Position numbers and translations under genes: made by a program
DNA from: Acidimicrobiaceae bacterium
Lineage (GTDB): Bacteria > Actinomycetota > Acidimicrobiia > Acidimicrobiales > Acidimicrobiaceae
Length of the DNA stretch: 35,635 nt
NCBI GenBank assembly: GCA_013044475.1
Contig: JABEUM010000178.1
Coordinates: 1 to 35,635 of the forward strand
Direction: 5' to 3'
Notes under the pieces: model-generated
What the model was told of the DNA's origin: nothing
The model's database searches: none
The model's input: only the letters and a program-made list of their open reading frames with translations
Shown here: piece by piece, positions 6,926 through 14,824 of the stretch
Numbering within the stretch: the stretch's first letter is position 1
Layout of the letters: each line of letters begins with the position of its first letter

Positions 6926-9867
6926 TGCAGGGACTCTGTGGGCCGGAGTAGGCTGGCCCTCTTTGTCGGCTTGAGCGGCCTCATTAGCCATCTTGGCCTT
7001 CTTGTGCCGTCGGGCGACACCTCTTGTGCTGCCTTTGTCATCTTGAGCCACCTCTCGAAGACCGCCTTCGATTTGTCAAGATCAACATGTACCTCGCCGA
7101 ACTCGTCGCCGGAATGGGCCTTTTCTACGCTCACAGCCTGATGCCAGCAGTGCATTCCGGAGATGGGGTCCGGGTGGACCGGAAAGATTAAGTTCTGATG
7201 GACGCCAACGTCATTCCACCAGAATCTTGAGGTATCGGGATCAGATGAAGTATACGGTTTGGGAGGTGACTTCGGAAGTAGATGGCGTTTAGGCCCTTCT
7301 GAGTTAAGCTCTACCCTTCGCATGGTTAGCGAGTTAGTCGTGTCGGAGAACTTCCATCTTCCCATGTGGTGGGAACAGGCGACTACTCCTGGACGAATGC
7401 CTTGCGTAATCCATGGCTTTGCGACGAAGTAACCGATTTCGGAGTTCACCCTAATGAGGTCGGTTTCCTCTATCGACAACCTTTCAGCGTCGATCGGGTT
7501 GATCCAAACGGGGTTGGTGTGGGCTATTTCATCGAGCCATTTCGAATTGGCTGAGCGAGTGTGAATCTGAACGGGTAGGCGAAAAGTTGAGATCAGAACC
7601 ATCTGGTTGCTCTCAAGCATGTCCGGATGAATGTGGCTTTTTACGTAGTTGGGGATTGCTTGGTCCCTCCATCCCCACTCGGCGAGGGTCTTGGAGTAAA
7701 ATTCAAGCTTTCCTGACGGCGTTGGGAAGCCGCGCCGGATCTCGCCGTCGACAACCACTCCGACGGGCCTTTTGCCACTCGAGTCGGGATCCGGATCTCC
7801 GGTAGGGACGATATTGGTCGATACGGGTTTAGCCGCGCTGGTATAAACCCGCCCCAACTGGGTCGTGGAGGTCTCGATTAGCTCGTTCTCGGGAACCACT
7901 TCGGCGAAGATCTGCCCGACCTTGTTCGTGATTTCAAATGCTCCGTGGCTTTGCATGAACCCAAGAGGGGTGGTCCCCTCCGCCTTCGCTCTTCCGGGCA
8001 GGCCGGGGACGGAATTCTCAAAGATGTATTCGTAGTACTCTTCGACCGTTAGCTTCGCACCCGGATTCTTCTTGGACTCGTGGTACTGCCTAATGCCGAG
8101 TGAACCGTCTGGGTCTATCCTCCAAGACAGTTCAATCCAGAACTCATTTTCTTCCCAAACCTCGCCGGGATTGACATCTCGGCTATCGTGCACTTCGCCG
8201 CCTTGGTTGTTGGCATAGGTGCGAAGTACTGGCTGGCGAAAGGCCACCCACTGACCGTCGTACTGTTCATAGGAGGTGAGGTCGTGCCTCTCCGAGGAGT
8301 GCCCCATCGGCAAGACGTAATCCGCAAAGTAGGAGGTTTCATTCCACGTTGGCGTGAGAGCCACGTAGCAGCCGACCTTGGACTCGTCTAAAAGCATCTC
8401 GATCCAGGCCATTCCATCTGGGTTAGTCCAAACCGGGTTGTAGACCCTTGTGAAATAGACATCCATCGTTCCTCTGCCTTGACCAATGAGGTGTGGAAGT
8501 AGGAAACTCATCTCGTTCATCGAGAGCGGGTAATCGGAAGGCCACGAGAGTTCGTTCCAAACGTCAGGATGTGGAGGGGTGTAGATCGGCTTGGGGACAT
8601 ACTTGTTCCATGCGTTAGGGTATGTTCCACCCTCGGTTGCTATAGCACCTAGCAGAGCGTTTATTAGAAGCAGTGTCCTCGAGATCTGCCAGCCACCCAG
8701 ATTACCTGCGGCGGCCGAACGCCAAATGTGACTAGCGAACTTCTCTCCGGCGGTTGCCACTATCTCGGCTACCTCCAGCAATACCTTTTTATCAATTCGT
8801 GACTCGGCTGCCGCGTATTCGAAGGTATAGGGCGAGTAGGTCTCTTTCAGCAAGGAGATGAAGGTCTCGAAATCCTGTCCGAGATCTGGGTGGGCGCTTT
8901 CCAGCCACTCCTGCCAGTTCCACCACTTCCTGACGAACTCCCGATCGAAGAGCTCTTCTTGGATTAGGTAGTTGGCGATCGCCAGGTTGATCGCCCCTTC
9001 GCTACCTGGATAAGGAGATAGCCAGTAATCAGCGTGCGTGGCGGTGTTTGAGAGACGAGTATCCAAAACGATCAATTTCGCACCACGCTCTTTGGCTTGG
9101 GTAATTCGTTGAGCGTGTGGGTTGAAGTAGTGGCCAGTCTCCAGGTGTGCACTAACTAGGAAGATGACCTTGGCGTTGGCGAAGTCGGCACTGGGACGGT
9201 CCATCCCGGTCCAGTAATGCCAGCCGGCCCTTCCGGCGGACGAGCATACGTTGGTGTGTGAGTTGTGTCCGTCTACTCCCCATGACGCTAGGACTCTTTC
9301 GGTAAAGCCATCTTCCCCGGGGCGTCCAATATGACATACGATCTTGTCCTTGCGCCCAGTGGTAATAGAGCTGCGTAGTTTGGCCGCTATTTCGTCGAGG
9401 GCGGTGTCCCAACTAATCTTCTCCCACTTGCCCTCACCTCTTCCGGCAGACCTTTTGAGCGGGAAAAGGATTCGGTCTGGGTCGGTAATTTGGTTGATAG
9501 TTGCCGGACCCTTGGCACAGTTTTTTCCCCTGGAACCCGGATGTTCTGGGTTGCCCTCAAACTTTGCGACCTGATTGGTATCTTTGTCGACGTAGGCCAA
9601 TAGTCCACATGCTGATTCACAATTGAAGCAGGTAGTCGGGATCAGCGCATAGCGCCGCTCCTTCTTCGTTGGCCAGGCCTTCGAGTCGAGTTCCATCCAG
9701 TCACTCCAGCGCTCAAAGGGAGGATGCGAAGCTAGGTGTATCCCGGAGGGTCCCTGGTAGAAGGTTTCACCGCGCTTCTCGGTCGCTTCTCTGGCGGCGG
9801 ATACCCTTTCGGCTGCGCTTTGTAGGCGGGAAGTTGAGCTCATTTCGTGGTTTTCCTTGTCTTTCAT
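6922..9867 (-). CDS. Molybdopterin oxidoreductase catalytic subunit (DMSO reductase family), no Tat signal
   Basis: This 981-residue protein has the N-terminal 4Fe-4S motif Cys80-x2-Cys83-x3-Cys87-x29-Cys117 (ending NCAKG), followed by the bis-MGD binding domains. HTNVCSSAGRAG places Cys208 as the probable molybdenum ligand. The C-terminal MGD-binding domain starts near STFRLPVQIHTRSAN. It is the catalytic partner of the upstream ferredoxin-NrfD fusion, so the complex is of the polysulfide/sulfite/thiosulfate reductase-like type; the substrate is unresolved. The N-terminus (MKDKENHEMSSTSRLQSAAE) has no twin-arginine motif and no hydrophobic stretch, so a cytoplasmic location is inferred, as in SoeABC sulfite dehydrogenase. 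The start is set by AAGGGG (9879-9874), 6 bases before the ATG. The upstream gene's stop codon overlaps this site. Its end overlaps the chaperone gene by 4 bases. Confidence 0.9.
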   Translation of the reverse strand: MKDKENHEMSSTSRLQSAAERVSAAREATEKRGETFYQGPSGIHLASHPPFERWSDWMELDSKAWPTKKERRYALIPTTCFNCESACGLLAYVDKDTNQVAKFEGNPEHPGSRGKNCAKGPATINQITDPDRILFPLKRSAGRGEGKWEKISWDTALDEIAAKLRSSITTGRKDKIVCHIGRPGEDGFTERVLASWGVDGHNSHTNVCSSAGRAGWHYWTGMDRPSADFANAKVIFLVSAHLETGHYFNPHAQRITQAKERGAKLIVLDTRLSNTATHADYWLSPYPGSEGAINLAIANYLIQEELFDREFVRKWWNWQEWLESAHPDLGQDFETFISLLKETYSPYTFEYAAAESRIDKKVLLEVAEIVATAGEKFASHIWRSAAAGNLGGWQISRTLLLINALLGAIATEGGTYPNAWNKYVPKPIYTPPHPDVWNELSWPSDYPLSMNEMSFLLPHLIGQGRGTMDVYFTRVYNPVWTNPDGMAWIEMLLDESKVGCYVALTPTWNETSYFADYVLPMGHSSERHDLTSYEQYDGQWVAFRQPVLRTYANNQGGEVHDSRDVNPGEVWEENEFWIELSWRIDPDGSLGIRQYHESKKNPGAKLTVEEYYEYIFENSVPGLPGRAKAEGTTPLGFMQSHGAFEITNKVGQIFAEVVPENELIETSTTQLGRVYTSAAKPVSTNIVPTGDPDPDSSGKRPVGVVVDGEIRRGFPTPSGKLEFYSKTLAEWGWRDQAIPNYVKSHIHPDMLESNQMVLISTFRLPVQIHTRSANSKWLDEIAHTNPVWINPIDAERLSIEETDLIRVNSEIGYFVAKPWITQGIRPGVVACSHHMGRWKFSDTTNSLTMRRVELNSEGPKRHLLPKSPPKPYTSSDPDTSRFWWNDVGVHQNLIFPVHPDPISGMHCWHQAVSVEKAHSGDEFGEVHVDLDKSKAVFERWLKMTKAAQEVSPDGTRRPRWLMRPLKPTKRASLLRPTESLQ

Positions 9868-9877
9868 GGCCGACCCC

Positions 9878-11413
9878 TTATGCCAATGGAACTGACTGTC
9901 CTGCTTGGATGTAGGCGTGCTCATACCCCAGAACGCCGACCGCCGCCACAATTAGTAGGGTAACACCGCCTATCGGAGCGAGAACACCGAGTGCAGTTAA
10001 TGCCATCCCTATCCAGAAAGGCAGGCGGAACTTTCCTCTGGTCATGGTCCACACCGCCGCCTTGGCATGTGAAGTAGGGTGTGCCATAGTCACTTCTCCG
10101 AGCACGAGTACCAGATGTATTACGACGAGCGCTGCTCCAGAGCGGAGTAACAAGCCCTCGCCTTGTCCGCCATCAACCAGGGCCAGTACCGCAAGTCCGA
10201 CCAAAAGGGACTGCACTAACAGGTGGGGAAGTCTGAGGGGACTCTGCCAGAGATCTCTGGCCCGTGCCTGTGCAAAAAGAAAGGCGGTATAGGTGGCGGT
10301 CATAGCCGAGGTGAGAAAGAGGAGTCCCCCAATAACCCCCCTTATCGTCGACGAAGAGCCCACTTCCCCTTGAAGGAGCCACGCCAGGGTCAAGGCGCCA
10401 TCGATGCCCAGCAGGATTCCACCCCTAACTAGCCAGGATTCAAAGCGGGCTTTGGTGAAGAGAAAGATGAACCTTCCAGGTTTCTTCAAGTCGGCAATTA
10501 GCAGAAGGCCGGTTATTGCCAAAGCCACTAGCGCTACGAGTGGAGCGAAAAGTACAGAGCCGTGAGATCCCGAAGGAATCTTGTTCGCAACTATTGCCAA
10601 GCAAAGACCCATGGTCGTGCCGGTTGCAATTCCTTTGGTCCAGGTATAAGCGCTTACCCGGATTCCCCACGGGATTGAATGGGGGACGTCGTAGGCAAGT
10701 TTGGCGTGCACAGAGTGGTTGGTATTGTCTCCAAAGTCGTGACCTGAGTTGATCAAGTGACTGTCTTGATTCATCTGCGACCACATGAAGACGTCACCTT
10801 TTGGTCGGCTGGCCGCTAGCGGATCGAGGGTAGCTTCGTGCGCATCCTTGTAGAAGAGCTTTGGCCTGGTCGATTTTTCACCCCGTCTGACCTTGACAGG
10901 TTCGCGATGGATAATTGCCGACACTTTATCCGCTGGGTTTTTGATGTTACCGATCAATATCGCCTCGGTCGGACAGACTGAGACACACGCCGGTTCTAAT
11001 CCGACATCGATTCGATGGGCGCAGAAGTTGCATTTCTCGGCGGTGTGGTCGTCTGGATTGATAAAGATTGCGTCGTATGGGCATGCCGCCATGCAAGCCT
11101 TGCACCCGATACAACTTGACTTATCGAAGTCGACTATCCCGTCTGGCCGCTGATACATAGCACCCGTTGGACAGATAGCAACGCATGGAGGGTTTAGGCA
11201 CTGGTTGCACCTAGTGACTTGGAAGTTCCTCCTTACTTGGGGGAAGATTCCGACGTCTACCGCCTTGACATAGGTGCGGTTGACCCCGATCGGGACCGAA
11301 TTTTCAGATTTACACGCCACTGAGCATGCGTGGCAGCCGATGCACTTGGACTGATCTATCAGCTTGACCCAAGTAATTTCGGTGCTTGCATCGCTCGAAG
11401 CCACCTTTGGCAA
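9878..11413 (-). CDS. Fused four-cluster ferredoxin and NrfD/PsrC-type membrane subunit
   Basis: The 511-residue protein joins two subunits usually encoded separately. Residues about 15-165 are a PsrB/NrfC-like electron-transfer domain with 16 cysteines in four clusters: CIGCHACSVAC (Cys24, 27, 30, 34), CNQCLNPPCVAICP, CIGCKACMAACP, and CNFC followed by CVSVCP. From about residue 265 onward there are about eight hydrophobic helices typical of NrfD/PsrC quinone-interacting membrane subunits. It should pass electrons between the membrane quinone pool and the molybdenum subunit encoded next. The ferredoxin part has no signal sequence and would stay on the cytoplasmic side. The start is a TTG at 11413, with GAGG about 7 bases before it; a GTG at 11404 is an alternative. 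It is the first gene of the operon. Confidence 0.88.
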   Translation of the reverse strand: MPKVASSDASTEITWVKLIDQSKCIGCHACSVACKSENSVPIGVNRTYVKAVDVGIFPQVRRNFQVTRCNQCLNPPCVAICPTGAMYQRPDGIVDFDKSSCIGCKACMAACPYDAIFINPDDHTAEKCNFCAHRIDVGLEPACVSVCPTEAILIGNIKNPADKVSAIIHREPVKVRRGEKSTRPKLFYKDAHEATLDPLAASRPKGDVFMWSQMNQDSHLINSGHDFGDNTNHSVHAKLAYDVPHSIPWGIRVSAYTWTKGIATGTTMGLCLAIVANKIPSGSHGSVLFAPLVALVALAITGLLLIADLKKPGRFIFLFTKARFESWLVRGGILLGIDGALTLAWLLQGEVGSSSTIRGVIGGLLFLTSAMTATYTAFLFAQARARDLWQSPLRLPHLLVQSLLVGLAVLALVDGGQGEGLLLRSGAALVVIHLVLVLGEVTMAHPTSHAKAAVWTMTRGKFRLPFWIGMALTALGVLAPIGGVTLLIVAAVGVLGYEHAYIQAGQSVPLA

Positions 11414-11447
11414 AACTCCCCCTCGCCCGACCTACGGAAATCGGATA

Positions 11448-11459
11448 CTTACTCGTAAG
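11448..11459. promoter_or_regulatory. Candidate LysR binding site between LysR and the molybdoenzyme operon
   Basis: CTTAC-TC-GTAAG is a perfect 5+5 inverted repeat, and the T at 11446 and A at 11458 fit the T-N11-A spacing of LysR-family sites. It lies in the 127-base gap of the divergent pair. A direct repeat AAATCGG flanks it (11438-11444 and 11486-11492). Binding by the adjacent LysR protein is inferred. Confidence 0.45.
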
Positions 11460-11540
11460 ACCTTGCAAACAAATAATACGACTACAAATCGGTTGCGGTA
11501 CTTGGCAGCTTCCTTTGGGGTTATAGGGATAAGCTATGGC

Positions 11541-12443
11541 ATGGCCTTATATCCCTTAGTCCCGTCGCTGGAAGGACTCGAGATATTTGTCGCGGTAGTG
11601 GAGTTAGGTAGCCTTTCGAAAGCGGCGTCTTTGTATGGAATCTCCCAACCCTCCGCGAGCGAGAGGCTTGTCTCTCTCGAAAGAGTCCTGAAGCTAACTC
11701 TCCTGGATCGGACCTCGCATGGCAGCACTGCGACTAAGTCTGGGCTCGTCATCTATGAACAGGCAAAGAAGGTTTTGGCGGCGGCCGAAGCGTTGATGCT
11801 CAGCGCAATTGAGATCTCTGGCTCGCAAGCTCAGAGACTTCGGGTTTCAGCGAGCTACTCGATCGCAGAATATCTGCTGCCACAATGGCTAGACAAGCTG
11901 CGCCTAGTCGACCTCGGCGTAATGCCGGAGTTGACCGTCGCTAACTCGACAAAGGTCGTGGAGTCCGTCCTCGCTACGGGAGATTTAGGTTTTATCGAAT
12001 CGAGTAGCCACCATCCTGACCTAGAACGAATTGCCGTCGGACAGGACGAGCTCTGGGTGGTCGTCGCTCCGCACCACGGATGGGCGAGATTGGCCAGGCC
12101 TCTTTTGCCGCTCGAGGTCTCCAGGGGACCGTTGATCTTGCGTGAGCGCGGATCGGGGACTAGGGAGATATTCGAAGAGGCGATGGCCCGCCTGGGGCTG
12201 ACCGACCTCAACGTCAAAGCCGAGATGGGGTCGACGGCTATGATCAAGTCCGCCCTGGCGTATTCCGCCTCAGCTGGCGTGTTGAGTCGCCTCGCCGTTT
12301 TCCATGAAGTAGAACGATCTGAACTCGTCCACGTCGAAGTCGAAGGCTTAGACCTAAGCCGATCCCTCTACGCCATCTGGTCCAAGCAGCGTGGAATCAG
12401 CGCAATTGAGAGGGAGCTCCTACGTACCGCGATTAGGAGTTGA
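11541..12443 (+). CDS. LysR-family transcriptional regulator
   Basis: This 300-residue protein has the LysR winged helix-turn-helix at about residues 7-66: LEGLEIFVAVVELGSLSKAA, then ISQPSASERLVSLERVLKLTLLD, and a linker helix. The co-inducer-binding domain starts near residue 90 (QRLRVSASYSIAEYLLPQWL), resembling the CysB/CbbR-type periplasmic-binding fold. The ATG at 11541 is chosen because it places the helix-turn-helix directly at the N-terminus. The frame is open upstream to 11364, but that part overlaps the molybdoenzyme operon start and is not LysR-like. It is divergent from the operon and probably controls it through the palindrome between them. The inducer is unknown. Confidence 0.9.
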   Translation: MALYPLVPSLEGLEIFVAVVELGSLSKAASLYGISQPSASERLVSLERVLKLTLLDRTSHGSTATKSGLVIYEQAKKVLAAAEALMLSAIEISGSQAQRLRVSASYSIAEYLLPQWLDKLRLVDLGVMPELTVANSTKVVESVLATGDLGFIESSSHHPDLERIAVGQDELWVVVAPHHGWARLARPLLPLEVSRGPLILRERGSGTREIFEEAMARLGLTDLNVKAEMGSTAMIKSALAYSASAGVLSRLAVFHEVERSELVHVEVEGLDLSRSLYAIWSKQRGISAIERELLRTAIRS

Positions 12444-12470
12444 TAAAGGGGGGAGTCACTTTGTCGTGGT

Positions 12471-12548
12471 CGGTACGGCCTTACCGCCGATTCTTGGCAG
12501 TGACCCACGGAGATCAATGGGTCGGAATTTGAGATCTTCGGATTCCGA
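12471..12548. terminator. Hairpins between convergent LysR and GNAT genes
   Basis: Three inverted repeats crowd the 106-base gap: CGGTA/TACCG (12471-12475 with 12482-12486), GACCCA/TGGGTC (12502-12507 with 12518-12523) and TCGGAAT/ATTCCGA (12522-12528 with 12542-12548). The last two share two bases, so they cannot both form fully. No strong T-run is present. A bidirectional stop for the two convergent genes is inferred. Confidence 0.4.
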
Positions 12549-12549
12549 A

Positions 12550-13065
12550 CTAATCTAGTGGCATCCTGAATGCCAAGAGTGAGACCGTCTCGATAGGGCG
12601 ATAGTCCCTCTGTGGTGTCCGAAGGAAGCCTAGCGACCGGTAGAGCCGGTGAGCCTGCACCATCTCCTGCGTCGAATGGAGAAAAAGTGCTTCGAGGCCA
12701 CGTTCCTTTGCCAATCGAATAACTTCCGTCATCAGCAGTCTTCCGTAGCCGCTTCGTTGTTCTGTGGGATCGACCGCAAGAATTCGGATCATTCCTTCGC
12801 CATCTTCCAATCCTTCGGCCATTGGAGATGAGGAGTCGCCAACGAAGGTTACGGTTCCAACTACCTTGTTGTTTTTCCTCAGAATCAGCACTAAAGAGTC
12901 ATCTACCCTGGCCGAGATATCCGCGATGTAGCGGGCATAGCCTTCGTCGAGGGATGCGCCTAATAGATTGCGGTAAGCCTTCAGAACGATTTCACCCGTA
13001 GCCTCGTACTCCTGTGGTGTTACCGGTTCAATCTGGATCAATCCATCTGTCTCAAGTCCATCCAT
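12550..13065 (-). CDS. GNAT-family N-acetyltransferase
   Basis: The 171-residue protein shows the GNAT fold pattern: a beta-strand KVVGTVTFVGD in the middle, acetyl-CoA binding motif A as RILAVDPTEQRSGYGRLLM (QRSGYG is the Q/R-x-x-G-x-G/A loop), and motif B-like AHRLYRSLGF near the C-terminus. It transfers an acetyl group from acetyl-CoA to an amine; the substrate cannot be predicted. The start is ATG at 13065 or the adjoining GTG at 13068; AGGG lies just upstream, and a TAATTT hexamer 6 bases before would suit a leaderless transcript. It follows the MFS gene on the same strand after about 70 bases that contain a direct repeat, so it may have its own control. Confidence 0.88.
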   Translation of the reverse strand: MDGLETDGLIQIEPVTPQEYEATGEIVLKAYRNLLGASLDEGYARYIADISARVDDSLVLILRKNNKVVGTVTFVGDSSSPMAEGLEDGEGMIRILAVDPTEQRSGYGRLLMTEVIRLAKERGLEALFLHSTQEMVQAHRLYRSLGFLRTPQRDYRPIETVSLLAFRMPLD

Positions 13066-13109
13066 CACCCTAAATTAGCGGCTAATCGACCCGATGACCG
13101 TCCGAGACT

Positions 13110-13130
13110 CTTTGGTGTCCCTTTGGTGTC
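13110..13130 (-). repeat. Tandem 10-mer upstream of the GNAT gene
   Basis: CTTTGGTGTC occurs twice, at 13110-13119 and 13121-13130, a period of 11 bases or one helical turn. It lies between the MFS stop and the GNAT start. Such helically phased repeats are typical of regulator binding sites; no regulator is identified. Confidence 0.4.
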
Positions 13131-13136
13131 ATTGTG

Positions 13137-14393
13137 CTAGGCGCTTAATTTGGCTTGCTTCGGCAGCGTGGCTATTATCCCCCCGGCTACCAGGAATGAG
13201 ATCGCCATGGCAGAGAAAAATGCCTTAAAGCCAAAGCCCGTTATCACCCACCCCAAGATGCTTAGCCAAATGGCACCCACGCCGTAGGCAATCGCAAAGT
13301 ATGCCCCAAAGGCGGAGTTACCCTCTCTGTTGTGTACCGAGTCGGCGAACATCGACTGCAACAGCGGGGATTCTGAATAAGCCAGCACGCCTACTGCAAA
13401 TCCCCATACTCCGAGGAGAACCTTGTTCGGTCCGGTCAGTGCAAAGCCTATAAAGGAAGCCGCACCGAGGAAGTAGGAGGCCATAATGACGGTCTTTCGT
13501 CCAATGCGGTCCGATAGATTTCCAGCGTAGAGTGGTCCAATGACCCCACCTAGCAGCATGGTCGTGTAGATTACCCCGGTCTCGATCTGGCTTAGATGTC
13601 GGGAGTCTTCAAGATAGAGCGGTATGAAGGCACCGATCACTCCGAGTCCCCGGCCCCCGGCGGCGACGGTAGAGGCGATGAGTATTCTTTTGGTTTCGCT
13701 GCTCGTCTCCCGTATCACGGCTCCCATGTTTCGGATTGAATTGAGCATCGAGGAGAGCGACAGTCGACCCATTTTTTTTGCTGTGACGGCTTTTGGTTTT
13801 TGCTGCGGCGGAAGGAAGAATTGAACGATCGATGCGCCTACGAGCAGCGTCAATCCCAATAGCGCCAGAGCTACTCTCCATCCGTAAGCGGTGATAGCTA
13901 CCGACATAGCAAGGGGTACAAGGAGGGTTCCGATCGATCCACCTGTTGTGTGCCAAGCGAGCACCGTTCCCCTCCGTGATGGAAACTTCTCGGAAAGGTA
14001 GGCGCTTCCAACTGGGTGCTGGGGCCACTGTGCTAACGAGCCAAAAACTTTAGCACCGGCATAGGCCGCAAATCCTGGTGAGATTGCGCCGAAGAAGCTA
14101 GCTAACGCTAGGCCGACGTCCTGAAGGGCCAAAATGGATCGGGCCTGGCGACCTTTTACCAGTCCAGCGGCGCTTTGCAGAAGTCCGCCGATCACCCCAG
14201 ACACTCCGAGTATCACGCCGAGGCTTGCATATGAGGCGTGAAACTCTCTGATCACATACGGGTAGGTGAGTGCGATCCCCGAGACGTAGAAGTGTTGTAT
14301 GCCGTGGGACGCTGTCATCAAGGAGATGACTTTTCTTTCCGAACGATCTAGCTGTCCGCCTTGCGTGTGGGGACTTTCTGACATTGATCTCAT
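13137..14393 (-). CDS. MFS transporter (FSR-like)
   Basis: With the ATG at 14393 the protein has 418 residues and about twelve hydrophobic helices in two halves joined by a basic loop (QQKPKAVTAKKMGR). The first helix has the pattern TASHGIQHFYVSGIALTYP, which recalls the fosmidomycin-resistance (FSR) branch of the major facilitator superfamily. LSDRIGRKTVIM in the second half is the conserved MFS loop motif. It is a proton-coupled exporter or importer with unknown substrate. The frame is open to 14594, but residues before the ATG are not transporter-like; an internal ATG at 14384 is also possible. It is divergent from the carboxylesterase gene and upstream of the GNAT gene. Confidence 0.85.
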   Translation of the reverse strand: MRSMSESPHTQGGQLDRSERKVISLMTASHGIQHFYVSGIALTYPYVIREFHASYASLGVILGVSGVIGGLLQSAAGLVKGRQARSILALQDVGLALASFFGAISPGFAAYAGAKVFGSLAQWPQHPVGSAYLSEKFPSRRGTVLAWHTTGGSIGTLLVPLAMSVAITAYGWRVALALLGLTLLVGASIVQFFLPPQQKPKAVTAKKMGRLSLSSMLNSIRNMGAVIRETSSETKRILIASTVAAGGRGLGVIGAFIPLYLEDSRHLSQIETGVIYTTMLLGGVIGPLYAGNLSDRIGRKTVIMASYFLGAASFIGFALTGPNKVLLGVWGFAVGVLAYSESPLLQSMFADSVHNREGNSAFGAYFAIAYGVGAIWLSILGWVITGFGFKAFFSAMAISFLVAGGIIATLPKQAKLSA

Positions 14394-14824
14394 CCATTCG
14401 GTCTGGCTATCTACATATTGGTGAATCCAAATATAAGCCGCATCGCTCGGGTTTTGGCGCAACAACCCTTGAGTACCTGTGAGTCTTGCAGCTATTGCCA
14501 AGGCGTCTTGTGAAATTAAGAGAGGCTTGCAATATTTGTTTCTGTGCGACTGCCTCGGAGCTAATAGCTTCGGGTGGCTGAAATTGGTGAGCATTCTTTC
14601 TCATTAGGCGAGCTCTTGCTTCAACCTTCATCCCGGAGGAATGCAACTCGGAAAGGATGCCAATGTGGCATGCCTCGAGGTCTGGGAATCGGGACACCCA
14701 ATCATTTTGTTCGATCATCAGGCCGACGCGGAATCAACTGCATGACGCCTGGCAGCAGATTCGCATAGGATCTCAACTAAATGGGATAACTGAAGCAAAG
14801 CTGAGTCAACCTTAGGGAGATAGC
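14394..14824. other. 431-base gap between MFS and carboxylesterase genes
   Basis: This divergent intergenic region is long for the window. Short frames are open on both strands (for example 14407-14718 reverse, about 103 residues), but none has a family signature or clear ribosome binding site. It should contain the two divergent promoters; none stands out. It may contain a decayed gene. Confidence 0.3.

Noticed and set aside
9868-9951. Upstream extension of the molybdoenzyme with WRRSAFWG as a Tat motif
   Set aside because: It overlaps the end of the NrfD gene, lacks the hydrophobic stretch after the arginines, and the ATG at 9867 has a good ribosome binding site.
14407-14718. 103-residue reverse-strand gene
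   Set aside because: No recognisable family, no clear ribosome binding site, overlaps the extended MFS frame; kept only as a possible remnant.
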